Of a stretch of 64,000 nucleotides of DNA, positions 42,156 to 53,237 are shown one piece after another (the first letter of the stretch is position 1; the number at the start of each line of letters is the position of its first letter). The notes under the pieces were generated by a model that searched no databases, had not been told where the DNA came from, and saw only the letters and a list, made by a program, of their open reading frames with translations. Location of the stretch: positions 186,001-250,000 of the forward strand of contig JABSSW010000055.1 in the NCBI GenBank assembly GCA_018902385.1, given 5' to 3'. The DNA comes from Physcia stellaris (Eukaryota; Ascomycota; Lecanoromycetes; Caliciales; Physciaceae). A program made the position numbers and the translations under genes.

Positions 42156-43691
42156 ATGTCGACTCGACAAACTCGTGGGGCTACGGCTAAGGCTACAGCT
42201 TTGCTTTCTTCTTCAGCCGATGTTGATCGACCTCAAGAGCTGTCGAGCCAACCAGTCGTCCCAACATCAACCACAGAGGGAGCAAAATCAGTCCATCCAT
42301 CTCCATCAAAAAAGCCTAAATCCACTAAGTCTCCAGCGAAAACTGCACCAATTCAAAAGGCACCAGTAACGCCTACGAGCACTGGAAAGAAGCGAAAGCG
42401 AGCTGTCTCCTTAGAAAATGAGGAAGACGAGGAACTTCCTCATGGCTTAGGCAAATCACTCAACCCTAAAATTGGAAAGCTTGAAGGCGAAGAAAGCGAT
42501 AATGAAAAGCCAGCAACTAAGAAGCGTTCTTCTGGTTCTCAAACTACACCAATCAGCAAAGTTAAGACTGAAAGCATCATTGCGAAGGCGGTTGAAAAGG
42601 CTACTCCTGCCAAGTCTCCAAAGAAAAAGGCGAATTACGGACACACGCCTGGCAAGACACCATTCCCAGAGTGGCCTCATCCAACGCCTGCAGAGTGTCA
42701 AATCGTTCACGACCTTTTGACGGAAGTCCATGGCTTGCATGCGCCACCGAAGACCATCCCGGCTCCATCCTCGACTTTTGCAGGATGTGGAGAGGTCCCA
42801 TCCATACTTGACGCCCTAATTCGCACCTATCTCAGCTCTGCCACCCAAGGCAAGAATTCTGGAATGTCTATTCAAGGGATTGACAAGACCTTCAGTAAGC
42901 TCAAAGAGGGTACTGGAAAAGGCAGCCCAGATTACAATGAGATCCGGCTAGCTGATATCAGTGTTCTTTTCAATGCTATCAAGAGTGGCGGTCTCGGGGA
43001 TGTGAAGAGCAAGAACATCAAGGCGATCCTTGACATGGTCTACGAGGAGAACCAAGCTCATCGAGATGCCTACAAGAAGCGCAAGGACGCCGGGAAGACA
43101 GATGAAGTGGAGACGAGCGACGGGAATATTAGCTTCGAGAAGTCTGCTGAGCTGACCTGCGCCAATCCGAATGTCCTTACGCTGGATCATATGCATGCTT
43201 TGTCCGACAACGATGCCTTCAACACTTTCCTCACCTATCCCGGAATCGGTGTGAAGACCTCATCCTGCGTCATGCTTTTCTGTATGAAGCGTCCAAGCTT
43301 CGCGGTGGATACCCATGTCTTTCGACTCTGCCAATGGCTCGGGTGGGTCCCGGAAAACGCCACAAGGGACAAGACATTCAGTCACTGCGAAGTGAAGATA
43401 CCTAATGAGCTGAAATACGGATTGCATCAACTTTTCATCAAGCATGGAAAGACTTGTGGGCGATGCCGGGCTATTACAGGGGAATCGAGTGAGGGTTGGG
43501 CGAAGGGGTGTGTCATCGACCACCTTGTGAAACGTACTGGTGCCAGAAAGGGAGGCGAGGACTCGCCAAAGAAGAAGTCACCCGTTAAGAAGTCACCCGT
43601 TAAGAAAGGACAGAAAGCTAAACGGAGAAGAGAGGTCACCCCGAGCGACGAGGAGGAGGATGATGAAGAGGACATAGATTTCGAGGAGTAA
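42156..43691 (+). CDS. HhH-GPD base-excision DNA glycosylase (endonuclease III superfamily)
   Basis: 511 residues from the first in-frame ATG (MSTRQTRGATAKATALLSSS). The first ~160 residues are Ser/Pro/Lys-rich and probably carry nuclear signals (KKRKRAVS). The HhH-GPD domain covers about 165-470. The hairpin is YPGIGVKTSSCVMLF (near 360) with the catalytic-type Lys, and VDTHVFRLCQWLGW (near 384) has the conserved Asp. After it comes KTCGRCRA...GC, too few and wrongly spaced Cys for the classical C-x6-C-x2-C-x5-C iron-sulfur cluster, although a pattern of this type is common in this fungal subgroup. The tail repeats KKSPVKK and ends in acidic residues. It should excise damaged bases in the nucleus. 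An upstream exon adding a mitochondrial leader cannot be excluded. Confidence 0.85.
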   Translation: MSTRQTRGATAKATALLSSSADVDRPQELSSQPVVPTSTTEGAKSVHPSPSKKPKSTKSPAKTAPIQKAPVTPTSTGKKRKRAVSLENEEDEELPHGLGKSLNPKIGKLEGEESDNEKPATKKRSSGSQTTPISKVKTESIIAKAVEKATPAKSPKKKANYGHTPGKTPFPEWPHPTPAECQIVHDLLTEVHGLHAPPKTIPAPSSTFAGCGEVPSILDALIRTYLSSATQGKNSGMSIQGIDKTFSKLKEGTGKGSPDYNEIRLADISVLFNAIKSGGLGDVKSKNIKAILDMVYEENQAHRDAYKKRKDAGKTDEVETSDGNISFEKSAELTCANPNVLTLDHMHALSDNDAFNTFLTYPGIGVKTSSCVMLFCMKRPSFAVDTHVFRLCQWLGWVPENATRDKTFSHCEVKIPNELKYGLHQLFIKHGKTCGRCRAITGESSEGWAKGCVIDHLVKRTGARKGGEDSPKKKSPVKKSPVKKGQKAKRRREVTPSDEEEDDEEDIDFEE

Positions 43692-44031
43692 TAGACCTGG
43701 AAAGTACCTGGCGGCATAAAAGGGCTAGAGCTCCACAGACAGGGTGCCGACTACTCGCAGCATTCAACAACTATCTGGAAAAGGGAAGGCAAGTTGTCAG
43801 AGATGTAAATCGGTGGTTGGGGACAACTAAACAATCATGGATAGTAGAGCTTCCTCTAGTCTTGAGTTGGAAGTTTCGATGAAATAGATCTCGCATTTGC
43901 GAATCATTCAATCCTCACTAGACTCAATATTGTCCGTTGGTTGGGGGAGTTGATGTTGCTGATTGAGGTTGCTCGAACGGATTTTTGCAAAGATTTCCCA
44001 TCAAACTTTCCCCGCCTCTCCCGCCTCACCA

Positions 44032-46243
44032 ATGGACAGCTTCAACCTCATCCTTCATAGCGTGCCTTTGACTGCCCAACAACTGCTAGCACTCCTTACC
44101 GCTGCCCTGTGTTCCTTTATCATTCATCGATTGATCTTCGCTGCCGACCATGAAGCGCCAATCGAATACTCCATTCCCATCCCTGAACAATGCTTGCCGA
44201 AATGGGAAAGCCGCGTCTTAGAGCAGCCAGACATAAAGGCAGGCCCAGCCTCCCACCGTCCTCTGAGCCGTTCTACAGAGCTTATGTAGTAACAATGCTT
44301 AGATCCCCGGATCGAGCGCCATACAATGCTACTGCCCCGCAGACGGCCGACTGCTTGGTCTGGTCAACCCAGCCGCACCTGATGGCATCGACCGAGCCAT
44401 TGCAAAAGCAAAGGATGCACAGATAGAATGGGCAAAGACAGATTTCGGACAGCGAAGGAAGGTTCTGAGGACATTGTTGAAGTAATAGCCGAGTTCCTCC
44501 CGGCTTGAACAGACGCCAGGCTGATTAGGGTGTTGGCTTCAGGTTCATCCTCGACAATCAGGAGACCATTGCTACGGTAGCATGCCTCGACTCTGGCAAA
44601 ACAAAGATTGATGCTATACTGGGCGAGATACTGGTCACGGTTGAGAAGCTGAAGTGGACGATCAAGCATGGCGAGAAGGCGCTTCGGCCGGAGAAGAGGC
44701 CTACGAGCTTCCTCATGATGTACAAGAGCAATGAGGTCAGATGGGAGCCATTGGGTGTGGTAGCAGCATGCGTGAGCTGGAAGTAAGTCCTTAGAGAATA
44801 CCTCTAAGTTGGCAACGGCTGACCATATTGTAGCTATCCTGTATGGATCAGTGCTGTTCCCCTTGCGAGTCCACGCTGATAGCTGGTGCCGCAGTTCCAC
44901 AACTTCATGAATCCTATCATATCCTCCCTCTTTACCGGGTCAGCGATCGTCGTCAAGGTCTCTGAACAGACTGCTTGGTAAGTGGTCCTCCATATTCCCT
45001 CTTGGTATTAAGCATAGCCAAGAAGCAGGGCAAACCATGGATTGAACCTTTTCACACTCTCCTCACGCCTCCCAAAGATGGCGTCTATCGTATTTCCAAA
45101 TCTGATGCTAAATCAACTCTCAGGTCTCTCGCCTACTTCACCACCGTCGCCCGCACCGCTCTCACCGTATCCGGGCACTCTCCACACCTTATCCAGCCGA
45201 TCGTGTGCTGGCCTACCACCGCCCCTCATCTAACCTCCCACCCCTCAATCGCACACCTAACATTCATCGGATCGCGCCCCACCGCACACCACATCGCCTC
45301 CTCAGCCGCAAAGTCCCTAACCCCCCTCTGCCTCGAACTAGGCGGCAAAGACCCAGCCCTCCTCCTCGACGACATCCCCGCCTCCCGCCTCCCCTCAATC
45401 GCCTCAATCCTCATGCGCGGCGTCTTCCAATCCGCAGGCCAAAACTGCGTCGGCATCGAGCGCATCATCTGCCTCCCACACACCTACAACCATCTCCTCG
45501 CCCTCCTGGAACCGCGCATCCGCGCCCTCCGCGTCGGCAACGCCCTCAAGGACCCCAACGAAGTCGACGTCGGAGCAATGATCTCGCCCTCCTCCTTCGC
45601 CCGCCTCGAAACCCTCATCTCGGACGCCGTCTCCCAGGGCGCGCGCTGCCTCGTCGGTGGCCAGCGCTATAACCACCCGCTCTACCCCTCCGGCCACTAT
45701 TTCGCCCCCACGCTCATCGTGGACGTGGACCCCTCGATGGCGATCGCGCAGGAAGAGCTCTTCGCGCCAATCTGCGTGCTCATGCGCGCTCCGACCCTCT
45801 CGGCCGCTATAGATATCGCAAATTCCACGCCGTACGCGCTCGGAGCTTCGGTGTTCGGGGAACGGAAACAGGATCTGGAGAGGGTGGTGAGGGAGGTGAA
45901 AGCGGGGATGGTGGCCGTGAATGATTTCGCGGTGTTTTACGCCGTGCAGCTGCCCTTTGGCGGCGTGGGCGGGAGCGGGTATGGGAGGTTCGCGGGCGAG
46001 GAGGGATTGAGGGCGCTTTGTGGTGTTAAGAGCGTTTGTAGGGATCGGTGGTGGTGGGCGGGCGTGGTGGCGGGGCGAGGGTCGGGATGGGGCATAAGGA
46101 CGCAGATCCCGGCACGCTTGGATTATCCCATTGCGCAAGGCGCGAAGGCGTGGGGCTTTGCGAGGGGGATTGTGGAGGTTGGGTATGCGGAGGGCTGGAC
46201 GAGGGGGTTTAGAGCCGTTGGGGAGATTCTGAGGAATTGCTGA
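44032..46243 (+). CDS. MSC7: Membrane-anchored aldehyde dehydrogenase, MSC7 type
   Basis: Exons 44032-44238, 44303-44481, 44543-44782, 44834-44840, 44895-44977 and 45124-46243 give 611 residues in frame. A hydrophobic N-terminal segment (LLALLTAALCSFIIHRLIF) suggests an ER membrane anchor. IPGSSAIQCYCPADG, ACVSW-N-YPFHNF, LELGGKDPAL (general-base Glu near 310) and SAGQNCVGIER (catalytic Cys near 346) mark an active NAD(P)-dependent aldehyde dehydrogenase of the yeast Msc7/YHR039C group. Exon 4 is a 7 nt micro-exon (CTATCCT) needed for the conserved W-N-Y-P-F. Intron 1 must use a GC donor (AAAG-GCAGGC) with CTTAG acceptor to give IPGSS. The last exon is much more GC-rich at third positions than the rest. 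Confidence 0.9.
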
Positions 46244-46662
46244 AGTATGTAGTCGCGAATTTCGATCCGTGCTTATTTGTCATGGTTCACACGAAGCAGA
46301 AAACATCGATCTCGATTGGTGACAGGAAGGAAGCATGAGCCACTAATCTAAGGTATCGTAGAGAGTAGAGGGGAATAGCACGCACGCACGCAACAACCAC
46401 CCGCAACACCTCCGGGACTAACTATCCATGCCGAGGGGAATAAAAAGGGACATACAAAAGGCTGATTATTGGTATCATCGCAGAAAAACACCCAGAAGAA
46501 TGTTATTCTTCCCATTACAACAATTGCACCCCGCTCCCCGTACTGCAGCACCGTCTATCTTTCCATTTTTTGTGTTTCGTTGATGCCACTCTCTCTCCCA
46601 TGTTCCTTGACCCTTCGGAGTGTACTTGCCCCAAATAAGAAGAATCTACACTCCTCGCCCAA

Positions 46663-47185
46663 TCAGCTCTCACGCTCTCCCATCGTGAGTTCAAGGACAA
46701 GACACCACTCACCCCTCATCAAGTGCACAAAAACCATCCCTTTGTGTCTCGAGAGAGAGGGACACACAGGGGAGGAAAGGCTAGACGGCGCTTCTCCCCC
46801 CGCGACGACGGCCCCGCCGCGGCCGCAGGTGAGGCAGGAGATGATGATGTCGAAGAGGGAGACGATGCCGGCGATGATGGCTTGGAGGACGGAGCCGATG
46901 CCGTTTACGATGGCCATCAGGCAGGCGCCGATGGTTTGGAAGATGGATTTGATCTGGTTGGGGGTGGGGGTTAGTGAGGGATTTTGAGGGGGTGGTGATG
47001 GGGAGTAGGGGATTGTGCTTGTGGAGGGTGAGATCAGATGTCTGCTGCTAGGATGCTGAAGCATTGAAGCTCAGTAGCTAGCTGTCTGATCTGGAGCACC
47101 CATTGCTGGGTCGGTTTTATGGTGATTGCACTTGAAGCGCACCGGATAGAGGGTTTGGACTTACACAAGATACGACGGCACCCAT
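46663..47185 (-). CDS. Small hydrophobic, probably acylated fungal protein
   Basis: Two exons, 47185-47165 and 46953-46663, give 103 residues. Exon 1 encodes only MGAVVSC, splices at a GTAAGT donor, and joins IKSIFQTIGACLMAIVNGIG. The start M-G-x-x-x-S-C fits N-myristoylation of Gly2 plus palmitoylation of Cys7. Residues 8-47 form a hydrophobic hairpin (SVLQAIIAGIVSLFDIIISC) ending in CLTCGRGG. The rest is polar. This type of small protein is widespread and uncharacterised in filamentous ascomycetes. The gene's 3' end faces that of MSC7 (420 bp apart). Confidence 0.75.
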
Positions 47186-48032
47186 CTTGAATGATTTGCG
47201 CCGGTAGCGATTCTTGAGCTGGTGCTAGGTATGTAGAGGTTGGTTTTGAGAGGGTTGAGCTTGAGGGATGCGGTTATGGATGCTGAGTGTGGTGACAGAG
47301 CAGGGGATTGTGATAAAGGTGTGGAAGAGTCGGGATTGAGTGAGGAAGAAGGTTTGTTTTGAAGTGCAAACAAAGCTTAAGTATCTGTTTCCCTGTAAGT
47401 CCTTCCGGTGTCAAGCCTAAATTACACAGAGGAAAGAGCGACCTTGTGTGCCGACACCCCTCACTTTCAAGTACAAATGTGTGTTGTGAGTGAATGAAGG
47501 GTCAAACAGGGAAGAATCGAAAGTGCAATTTCCTGAAATTGTTTTGGACGTGGCCCATGCTTCTTATATTCACCCTGCATCACGCGGCAGACACGTCATG
47601 TCGGTGCAAAACGTCAACATCTCACAAAGTCTCTTTTGAGCGTGTTCGCGGGGACTGATGGGAGCGCTTATGGGTCAGACGATGCGTGTCGTTGAGCAAT
47701 TACTCCACTGGGATAAGAGAGATGAAGCAAGGTCCGTGAGACGAGCCCCTTGGCGCGTCGTTGCACCACTTGCACAGCCACTTTTCAGCCACTTTTATGT
47801 CGATCTTTGCATAGCTTGCGCCACGATACTTTCGTGAGCTTGGCAAGAGTAGAGCTTTGATTGGCTGGTGGTGGCCGTTGATCAGAAGCTAATGATTAGT
47901 GCTGTCGATCGCTGTGGCTGATCGGTGGAGACCCGATTTGCCGATGCTCTCTTCCACTCCCAGACGCTGTATCATACGTACAATTGTCCCTTGGCCAGCT
48001 TGGCTAGAACCTCACGTCGTCTGGCACGAGTC
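47186..48032. promoter_or_regulatory. Divergent intergenic region
   Basis: 850 bp between the small membrane-protein gene (minus) and the F-box gene (plus), presumably holding both promoters. No other feature is seen. Confidence 0.4.
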
Positions 48033-49544
48033 ATGCCAGGATCAAATGACTTGACGCCTGTTCGGATACGCGGCAAGAAACAGCACAGCAAGCCTGTTGA
48101 TGCCGGTCCCGGCTCCTCGACTATCGTCCATCGAACATCCTCCCAGCCGTCTTCTCCTTTGCCCGGCCGCTCAAGACGGACCCGCAAAGGACGCCTCCAA
48201 GATGTTGGGCTATCGTCTTCACGGCCTGACACATCGTCAGCAACCTCCCCTCTCGAACGTCTGCCTACGGAATTGCTCGAAGATATATTCTTCCGATGTC
48301 TCAATCTCAGCCTGCCTCGTGCTTCGCTTGCACTTGGGCAACAGCTCGCTTCATACCATGTCAAAAGCAAACTTTACGCCTTGGCATTTTCCGGAGTACC
48401 ACTGTCTCGCGTTGGTTATCGCTTAGAAGCGGAAAGTTTCCTAATTGACATTTTAAAGATTGGAAACGACGAGCAAGGACTAATATCGAAATTTCAGTCC
48501 GATGTACTAGCGTTGAGATGGATGACTCCGACCTTTCTTCGGCATTCAATGGACCGACTTCTCATCAAGACAACGGTGATGGCCTTTAATGAGCTGGACA
48601 TTGGGTGGATAAAAAGTGAAAACGCCATCGTCGAGAGCTCTTCTTCTCAATCACTGACCGAGGCCATGACCGAGTTCTACAAACTTGCGAGATCTAGAAC
48701 AGACTCAATACTTTCAAACATCGACGCCGAGAGCGGGCGGTGGTGTTACGAAACCAATAAAGAGGAGGTGTCTTTCAACTTGAGGCTTCAGCAAAGCTTC
48801 CCACATTCTGTAACCATCCGAGTTTGTACTTCTGGTCTCAACTTTGATACTGGGCCTCATCCTCTCCGTACGAGAGTCATAAGCTTTAGGCAGCTGCTAT
48901 ATTGCCAAGGGGGTTGTCGCATACCACAGAAGTTACTTCACGGTCCGTGGAGCATCCCCAAATGCGCAATGCTCGCACAACTTGTAAAATCTGGCTGTCG
49001 GCTTGATCAATCTGGGAGCACAACCGATGAAGAAGTTGCCAGCCAAGGTCTCAAAGATGCAATTGCTCAATCTTTCATTCGTGCCATTGTCACTCTTGTT
49101 GGTTCAAGACGTGATCGCAAAGAAATATATGACGACACTGGATGGGGACGTAATCAAGGCGACATTAGAGAACGTTTGAAGTATTTCCATACGTCTTATG
49201 TAGGTGTCTCGGTCACTACCGAACATCTGAAGTTCGCTCTCGACAATAATAGCTCAATGGAAGTTCTCGAGTGTTTGATCGATGCTATGCGTAGCAATAT
49301 TGATTGGCAAGATGAAGAAATCCGGGAATACATGTGGGAAACCAATGATGACAGACGGTCCTTCTTGCGCAGTAGATGCTGTGACGACAACGACATCAAG
49401 AGATACATCTTGGAAACAGGGGTGGAACCGGATTTTTACGACCAAGCCGAGATCCCGTCGGCCTCTTGGATCCGCAGCAAGCCCTCGTGGCATGGGGAAC
49501 GCGAGTTTCCGGGATACATGGAAGCATACTTCATGACTGCCTAA
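48033..49544 (+). CDS. F-box protein
   Basis: 503 residues from ATG 48033 (MPGSNDLTPVRIRGKKQHSK); the upstream frame has no ATG. A basic, Ser/Pro-rich N-terminus is followed at about 72-118 by an F-box-like segment, LERLPTELLEDIFFRCLNLS, with LPRASLALGQQL after it. F-box proteins bind Skp1 in SCF ubiquitin ligases and recruit substrates. The remaining ~380 residues have no repeat motif I recognise but keep the pattern of large uncharacterised ascomycete F-box proteins (late helices such as EHLKFALDNNSSMEVLECLI). The intact frame over 1.5 kb without introns supports a real gene. Confidence 0.8.
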   Translation: MPGSNDLTPVRIRGKKQHSKPVDAGPGSSTIVHRTSSQPSSPLPGRSRRTRKGRLQDVGLSSSRPDTSSATSPLERLPTELLEDIFFRCLNLSLPRASLALGQQLASYHVKSKLYALAFSGVPLSRVGYRLEAESFLIDILKIGNDEQGLISKFQSDVLALRWMTPTFLRHSMDRLLIKTTVMAFNELDIGWIKSENAIVESSSSQSLTEAMTEFYKLARSRTDSILSNIDAESGRWCYETNKEEVSFNLRLQQSFPHSVTIRVCTSGLNFDTGPHPLRTRVISFRQLLYCQGGCRIPQKLLHGPWSIPKCAMLAQLVKSGCRLDQSGSTTDEEVASQGLKDAIAQSFIRAIVTLVGSRRDRKEIYDDTGWGRNQGDIRERLKYFHTSYVGVSVTTEHLKFALDNNSSMEVLECLIDAMRSNIDWQDEEIREYMWETNDDRRSFLRSRCCDDNDIKRYILETGVEPDFYDQAEIPSASWIRSKPSWHGEREFPGYMEAYFMTA

Positions 49545-50008
49545 CGTCAACATTTGAGCAAGCAGGACGGTGCCCAGTTTTTTGTTGCTCCCCATCTATC
49601 TTTCATTTTCGCCGAAGCACATCAGCAACACCATCCTTCTATTCTAGGCATATGACGATATTTGTACTTACCCTCCAGTCTGCGAACTCCCAACACCTAC
49701 ATCTCCAATGCATCTCGTGTATAATCTCTAATATGGCATGTTTTGCTTACGGTTGGAATGCTCTGGGCAATCCATACAATACGAGTCGCACGTCAGCAAC
49801 GGGTGATAGCGAAAACGAGCCACACAGCATTTTTACGATAAACGAGAAACCCTTTGTCCCTGCGGTAGCACTCCATTTGATAGTCATCCCATCTCATGGA
49901 GAATACAGTTTGAGATGATAGAAACATGAGATAAGAAAGACGTACGAAAGATGCTATACTATCGGGCTCGACGAGGGTTTGAAGCCGGCACTGACTATAA
50001 TTCCGATT

Positions 50009-50137
50009 TCAGACAAGGCGGTGTACGTCACCGAGCTTATCTTTGAAGAGGAGCGTCTGATCATTGGCACCGGTAGGTAGAGCTAGGACAAGGTTCGCGA
50101 CGAGGGCCATGAAGGGGATGTAGGTGACGGACTTCAT
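50009..50137 (-). CDS. Possible short secreted peptide
   Basis: 42 residues, MKSVTYIPFMALVANLVLAL then PTGANDQTLLFKDKL. The first 20 form a convincing signal peptide with a cleavage-like A-L-P-T-G. An in-frame ATG 63 bp upstream would bury the signal, so the inner start is preferred. A GGTGACGTACAC sequence near the end could be a donor for further exons, none of which I can identify. Confidence 0.35.
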   Translation of the reverse strand: MKSVTYIPFMALVANLVLALPTGANDQTLLFKDKLGDVHRLV

Positions 50138-50486
50138 GATGTAAAGACATTGATGGCTCTTTAGAAATACAAGATCTGTTATTCTCGACAATTTTTGCAT
50201 TTCTCCTGCGCCAGATCATCGTCTTGCATTTCCGTTTTCATTTCCTCGGTGCTCGGTGCTCGTGAGAAACTATTGGGTGTCCATATGTATATTGCGCCAT
50301 GCATTCTGCACGATGACGATAGCGCGTCATGAGGAATATACTGATCGACTTGTGGTAGATGATACCAAGTATGGAGCCTCTTCATCTCTCATTGCCATTG
50401 TTTTATTTATCATTTCTAACTCCTGGCATCTGGAGACTTTTTAGGAGATAGCAAATTGTTCTCACTAGGGATTTTCACGCGACTGA

Positions 50487-52679
50487 ATGGACAAATTGAA
50501 AAGGTTCCACGACCGCCACTTACTTCTTCACCCCGAACCAGGGTCGTTCTCTTCTGAAGCTCAGCTTGCGCGATGGAGTAACAAAGATCTTGACCCAGTA
50601 CCTCGATCGCAGAAGAAGTGGGAGTGGTATCATGTTGGCGGCTTCTGGATCGCAGAAGGCTTCTCCGTTGGCCAGCTGCAGACTGCCTCGGCAAGCGTTG
50701 CAGTTGGTCTTAATCCTGGCCTTACTCTGGTTGCTTACCTAATTGGCAACTTGATGGTGGCTGTTCCTTGCTGTGCTAGTGGTTATATTGGGTCAAAAGT
50801 GAGTCCTCGGCTTTATCCACTCATGCCCTTCCTGGATTCTGATACGTCCCGACCATGTGCAGTATGATTGTTATCTATTAAGTGCTGACTTTGGAACAGT
50901 ATTCGATCAACTTCCCCGTTATATCAAGAGCGTATGTGAATCCGACAACAGTTATTGCTATAAGCTGCTAACGGACTCTACAGATCGTTCGGCCTCTGGG
51001 GCTCTTATCTTCCTATAATCATCCGGGCAGCGGTCGGTCCAATATGGTACGGCATTCAGTCTTACCTTGGTAGCCTTGGAGTTCAACGCATGATCGAAGC
51101 GATATGGCCATCATTTACAACATGGCATACGAGCTCGATACCAGCCAGCGCAAGTATCGATGCACCTGGCATACTTAGCTTCACGATCTTTTGGTTGCTT
51201 TCACTACCTTTACTTTATCTCTCAATTCCCACACTACGATGGCTCTTCCTTGTCAAAATCGTTCTTGTGCCATTCATTTGGGTTGCACTCTTTACCTGGG
51301 CTTTGACTGCAGCTGATGGTTTTGGCCCACTTCTAACGATGCCAAGTAAAATCGAAAATGGATTGTCAGTTGGCTACGCCTTCTTTTACGGTATTACGGC
51401 AGCATCTTCAAGTGCCAACACGTTCTCGATTAATATGCCAGATATTACGCGATACGCACACAACCCTCGCTCCTCTACCTTGGCTCAAGCAGTCTTCCTA
51501 CCTGTTTTTCTCACGCTCACAAGCATTCTCGGAGTAACTCTAGCAGCGACTTCGCAGGTACTGTACGGCCAGGTGCTTTGGAATCCCGTAAGCATTTTTT
51601 ACTTTACTTTGCATTCCTTGAGTAATGTGACAATCCAGAGTCATCGGAGAAGTTTGCCAAAAGCGGCTGAAAATTGACTGTTGAAAGGTCATTGTTACCT
51701 TTTTTAAAGCAACGTACTGATTCGAAAATCCTAGCTCGACATGGTGAAAATGTGGGACAATCGAGCTGCAAAGTTCTTTGCCGGACTCATATTTGCGTTC
51801 GTCAACATGGGAAATATCATTTCAGGCAATTCTGTCCCTTTTGGCAACGATGTCATGGCTTTATTCCCGCGATATCTCACCATTAGACGTGGCCAATACC
51901 TCTGTGCTATCCTGGCATTTGCAATCTGTCCTTGGAAGATCGAAGCCAGTGCATCGCGGTTCCTCGCATTTCTCAATGGCTACTCTATCTTTCTCGGACC
52001 GCTTGCGGGCGTAATATTGACCGACTATTATATTGTGAGGAGAATGGCGCATTACAACGTCTACAACCTGTACAAGCCTCAGGGCATATACTGGCATTGG
52101 AATGGTGTCAACCTACGCGCAGTTGCTGCGTTCTTGGTTGGCATGCTTCCGCAATTACCCAACCTTGTCTACCAAATCGATCCAAGCGCCACCAAACTAT
52201 CACGGGGCTACATCGACTTTACATCAATGTCATGGCTGGAAGCTGTTTTGTTTGCTGCGTAAGCCATTCCTCTACCCTCTAGTAACGAAATGGAATCCTT
52301 CTTACGGGCTTCGTGCGCTGATGACATTACAGTTTTTCGTATTATTCACTATGCCGCCTGCTACCGTTTGAATTACGAACAGAAGAAGAGGACAAAGCTG
52401 CATGGGCTATCGAAGGTAGTTCTCCGAATTCGCCTCCATCAGCGGACAACGACCCGGAGAAAAGGTCAGACTCTACCACAATACAAGGAGCATATTCTGT
52501 TTAGTTAAGGAGATGTGTTTGCATTGAGTTGCTAACCCCGTAGCGATTCGGGGGAAAACTGTTTCATACCAGATTGTAACATCGACGAATTGAACCAGGA
52601 AATGCCATCACCGCTTTACGAGAGCTTCATGCGATATGACGATCGATTTCTCTTGGACCGCACCGGACTTACGTTGTAG
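50487..52679 (+). CDS. NCS1-family nucleobase permease (uracil/allantoin type)
   Basis: Exons 50487-50798, 50900-50931, 50984-51587, 51735-52258 and 52333 onward are in phase. The N-terminus DKDLDPVPRSQKKWEW with WYHVGGFWIAEGFSVGQLQT, INFPVISRASFGLWGSYLPI, GPIWYGIQSYLG, NTFSINMPDITRYAH and WDNRAAKFFAGLIFAFVNMG are the signature regions of fungal NCS1 uracil/allantoin permeases (Fur group). There are about 11-12 membrane spans and it acts at the plasma membrane as a proton symporter. Two ends are possible. Read-through stops at 52504 (547 residues, ending IQGAYSV). Splicing from 52465 to 52543, with a GCTAAC branch site and TAG acceptor but a weak GTCAGA donor, ends at 52679 after SPLYESFMRYDDRFL. 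I favour the spliced form slightly. Confidence 0.85.
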
Positions 52680-53237
52680 CATGCTGCTGCCGCTAAACAT
52701 CTACACTCTAGTAGATCTCCGAACTAACCCGAGACGCTTAACCCTTTCAGCATACTCGTAGTCGTACTCATACCTCGTCTAGGCCCTACGAGTGACGGGC
52801 CTTTCTCCACACTGGCTTTTAGGAACTTGACCCTATCAGTTTCGAAGCATATAACCGCCGATCGATTCCTTCAAACAAGATTTCGTCATTATCCGAGGCC
52901 AAAGCCTATCACTCGACCCCAATTTCAGCCTTCAATGTGAGATGTCTTACCTTATGCAAGCTAAAACCACATGCCAAACGGCACATCTATAGAAGATGGT
53001 TGGATGGCAACTGCAGTAGTCAAGAAGTGCACATACCGAGCGCCTCCCGCGTACGATACTGATGTCATTGTACATTCAAACTACCCATAACCTCGACTTC
53101 GCTCCTCTCAAAGATGGCTTACTTTCGAAACATCCCCGGATCCCACTTTATTCAACCCTGCTGGCTGTGACGATTCATGCAATTCAAGGCCAGTATCTTT
53201 GAAAAGTCTCACCAGCCGGTATCTGTCTTATAAACTT

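Noticed and set aside
45205-46138. Large antisense ORFs opposite or overlapping the aldehyde dehydrogenase
   Set aside because: They follow from extreme third-position GC of the real exon and have Arg/Pro/His-rich nonsense composition.
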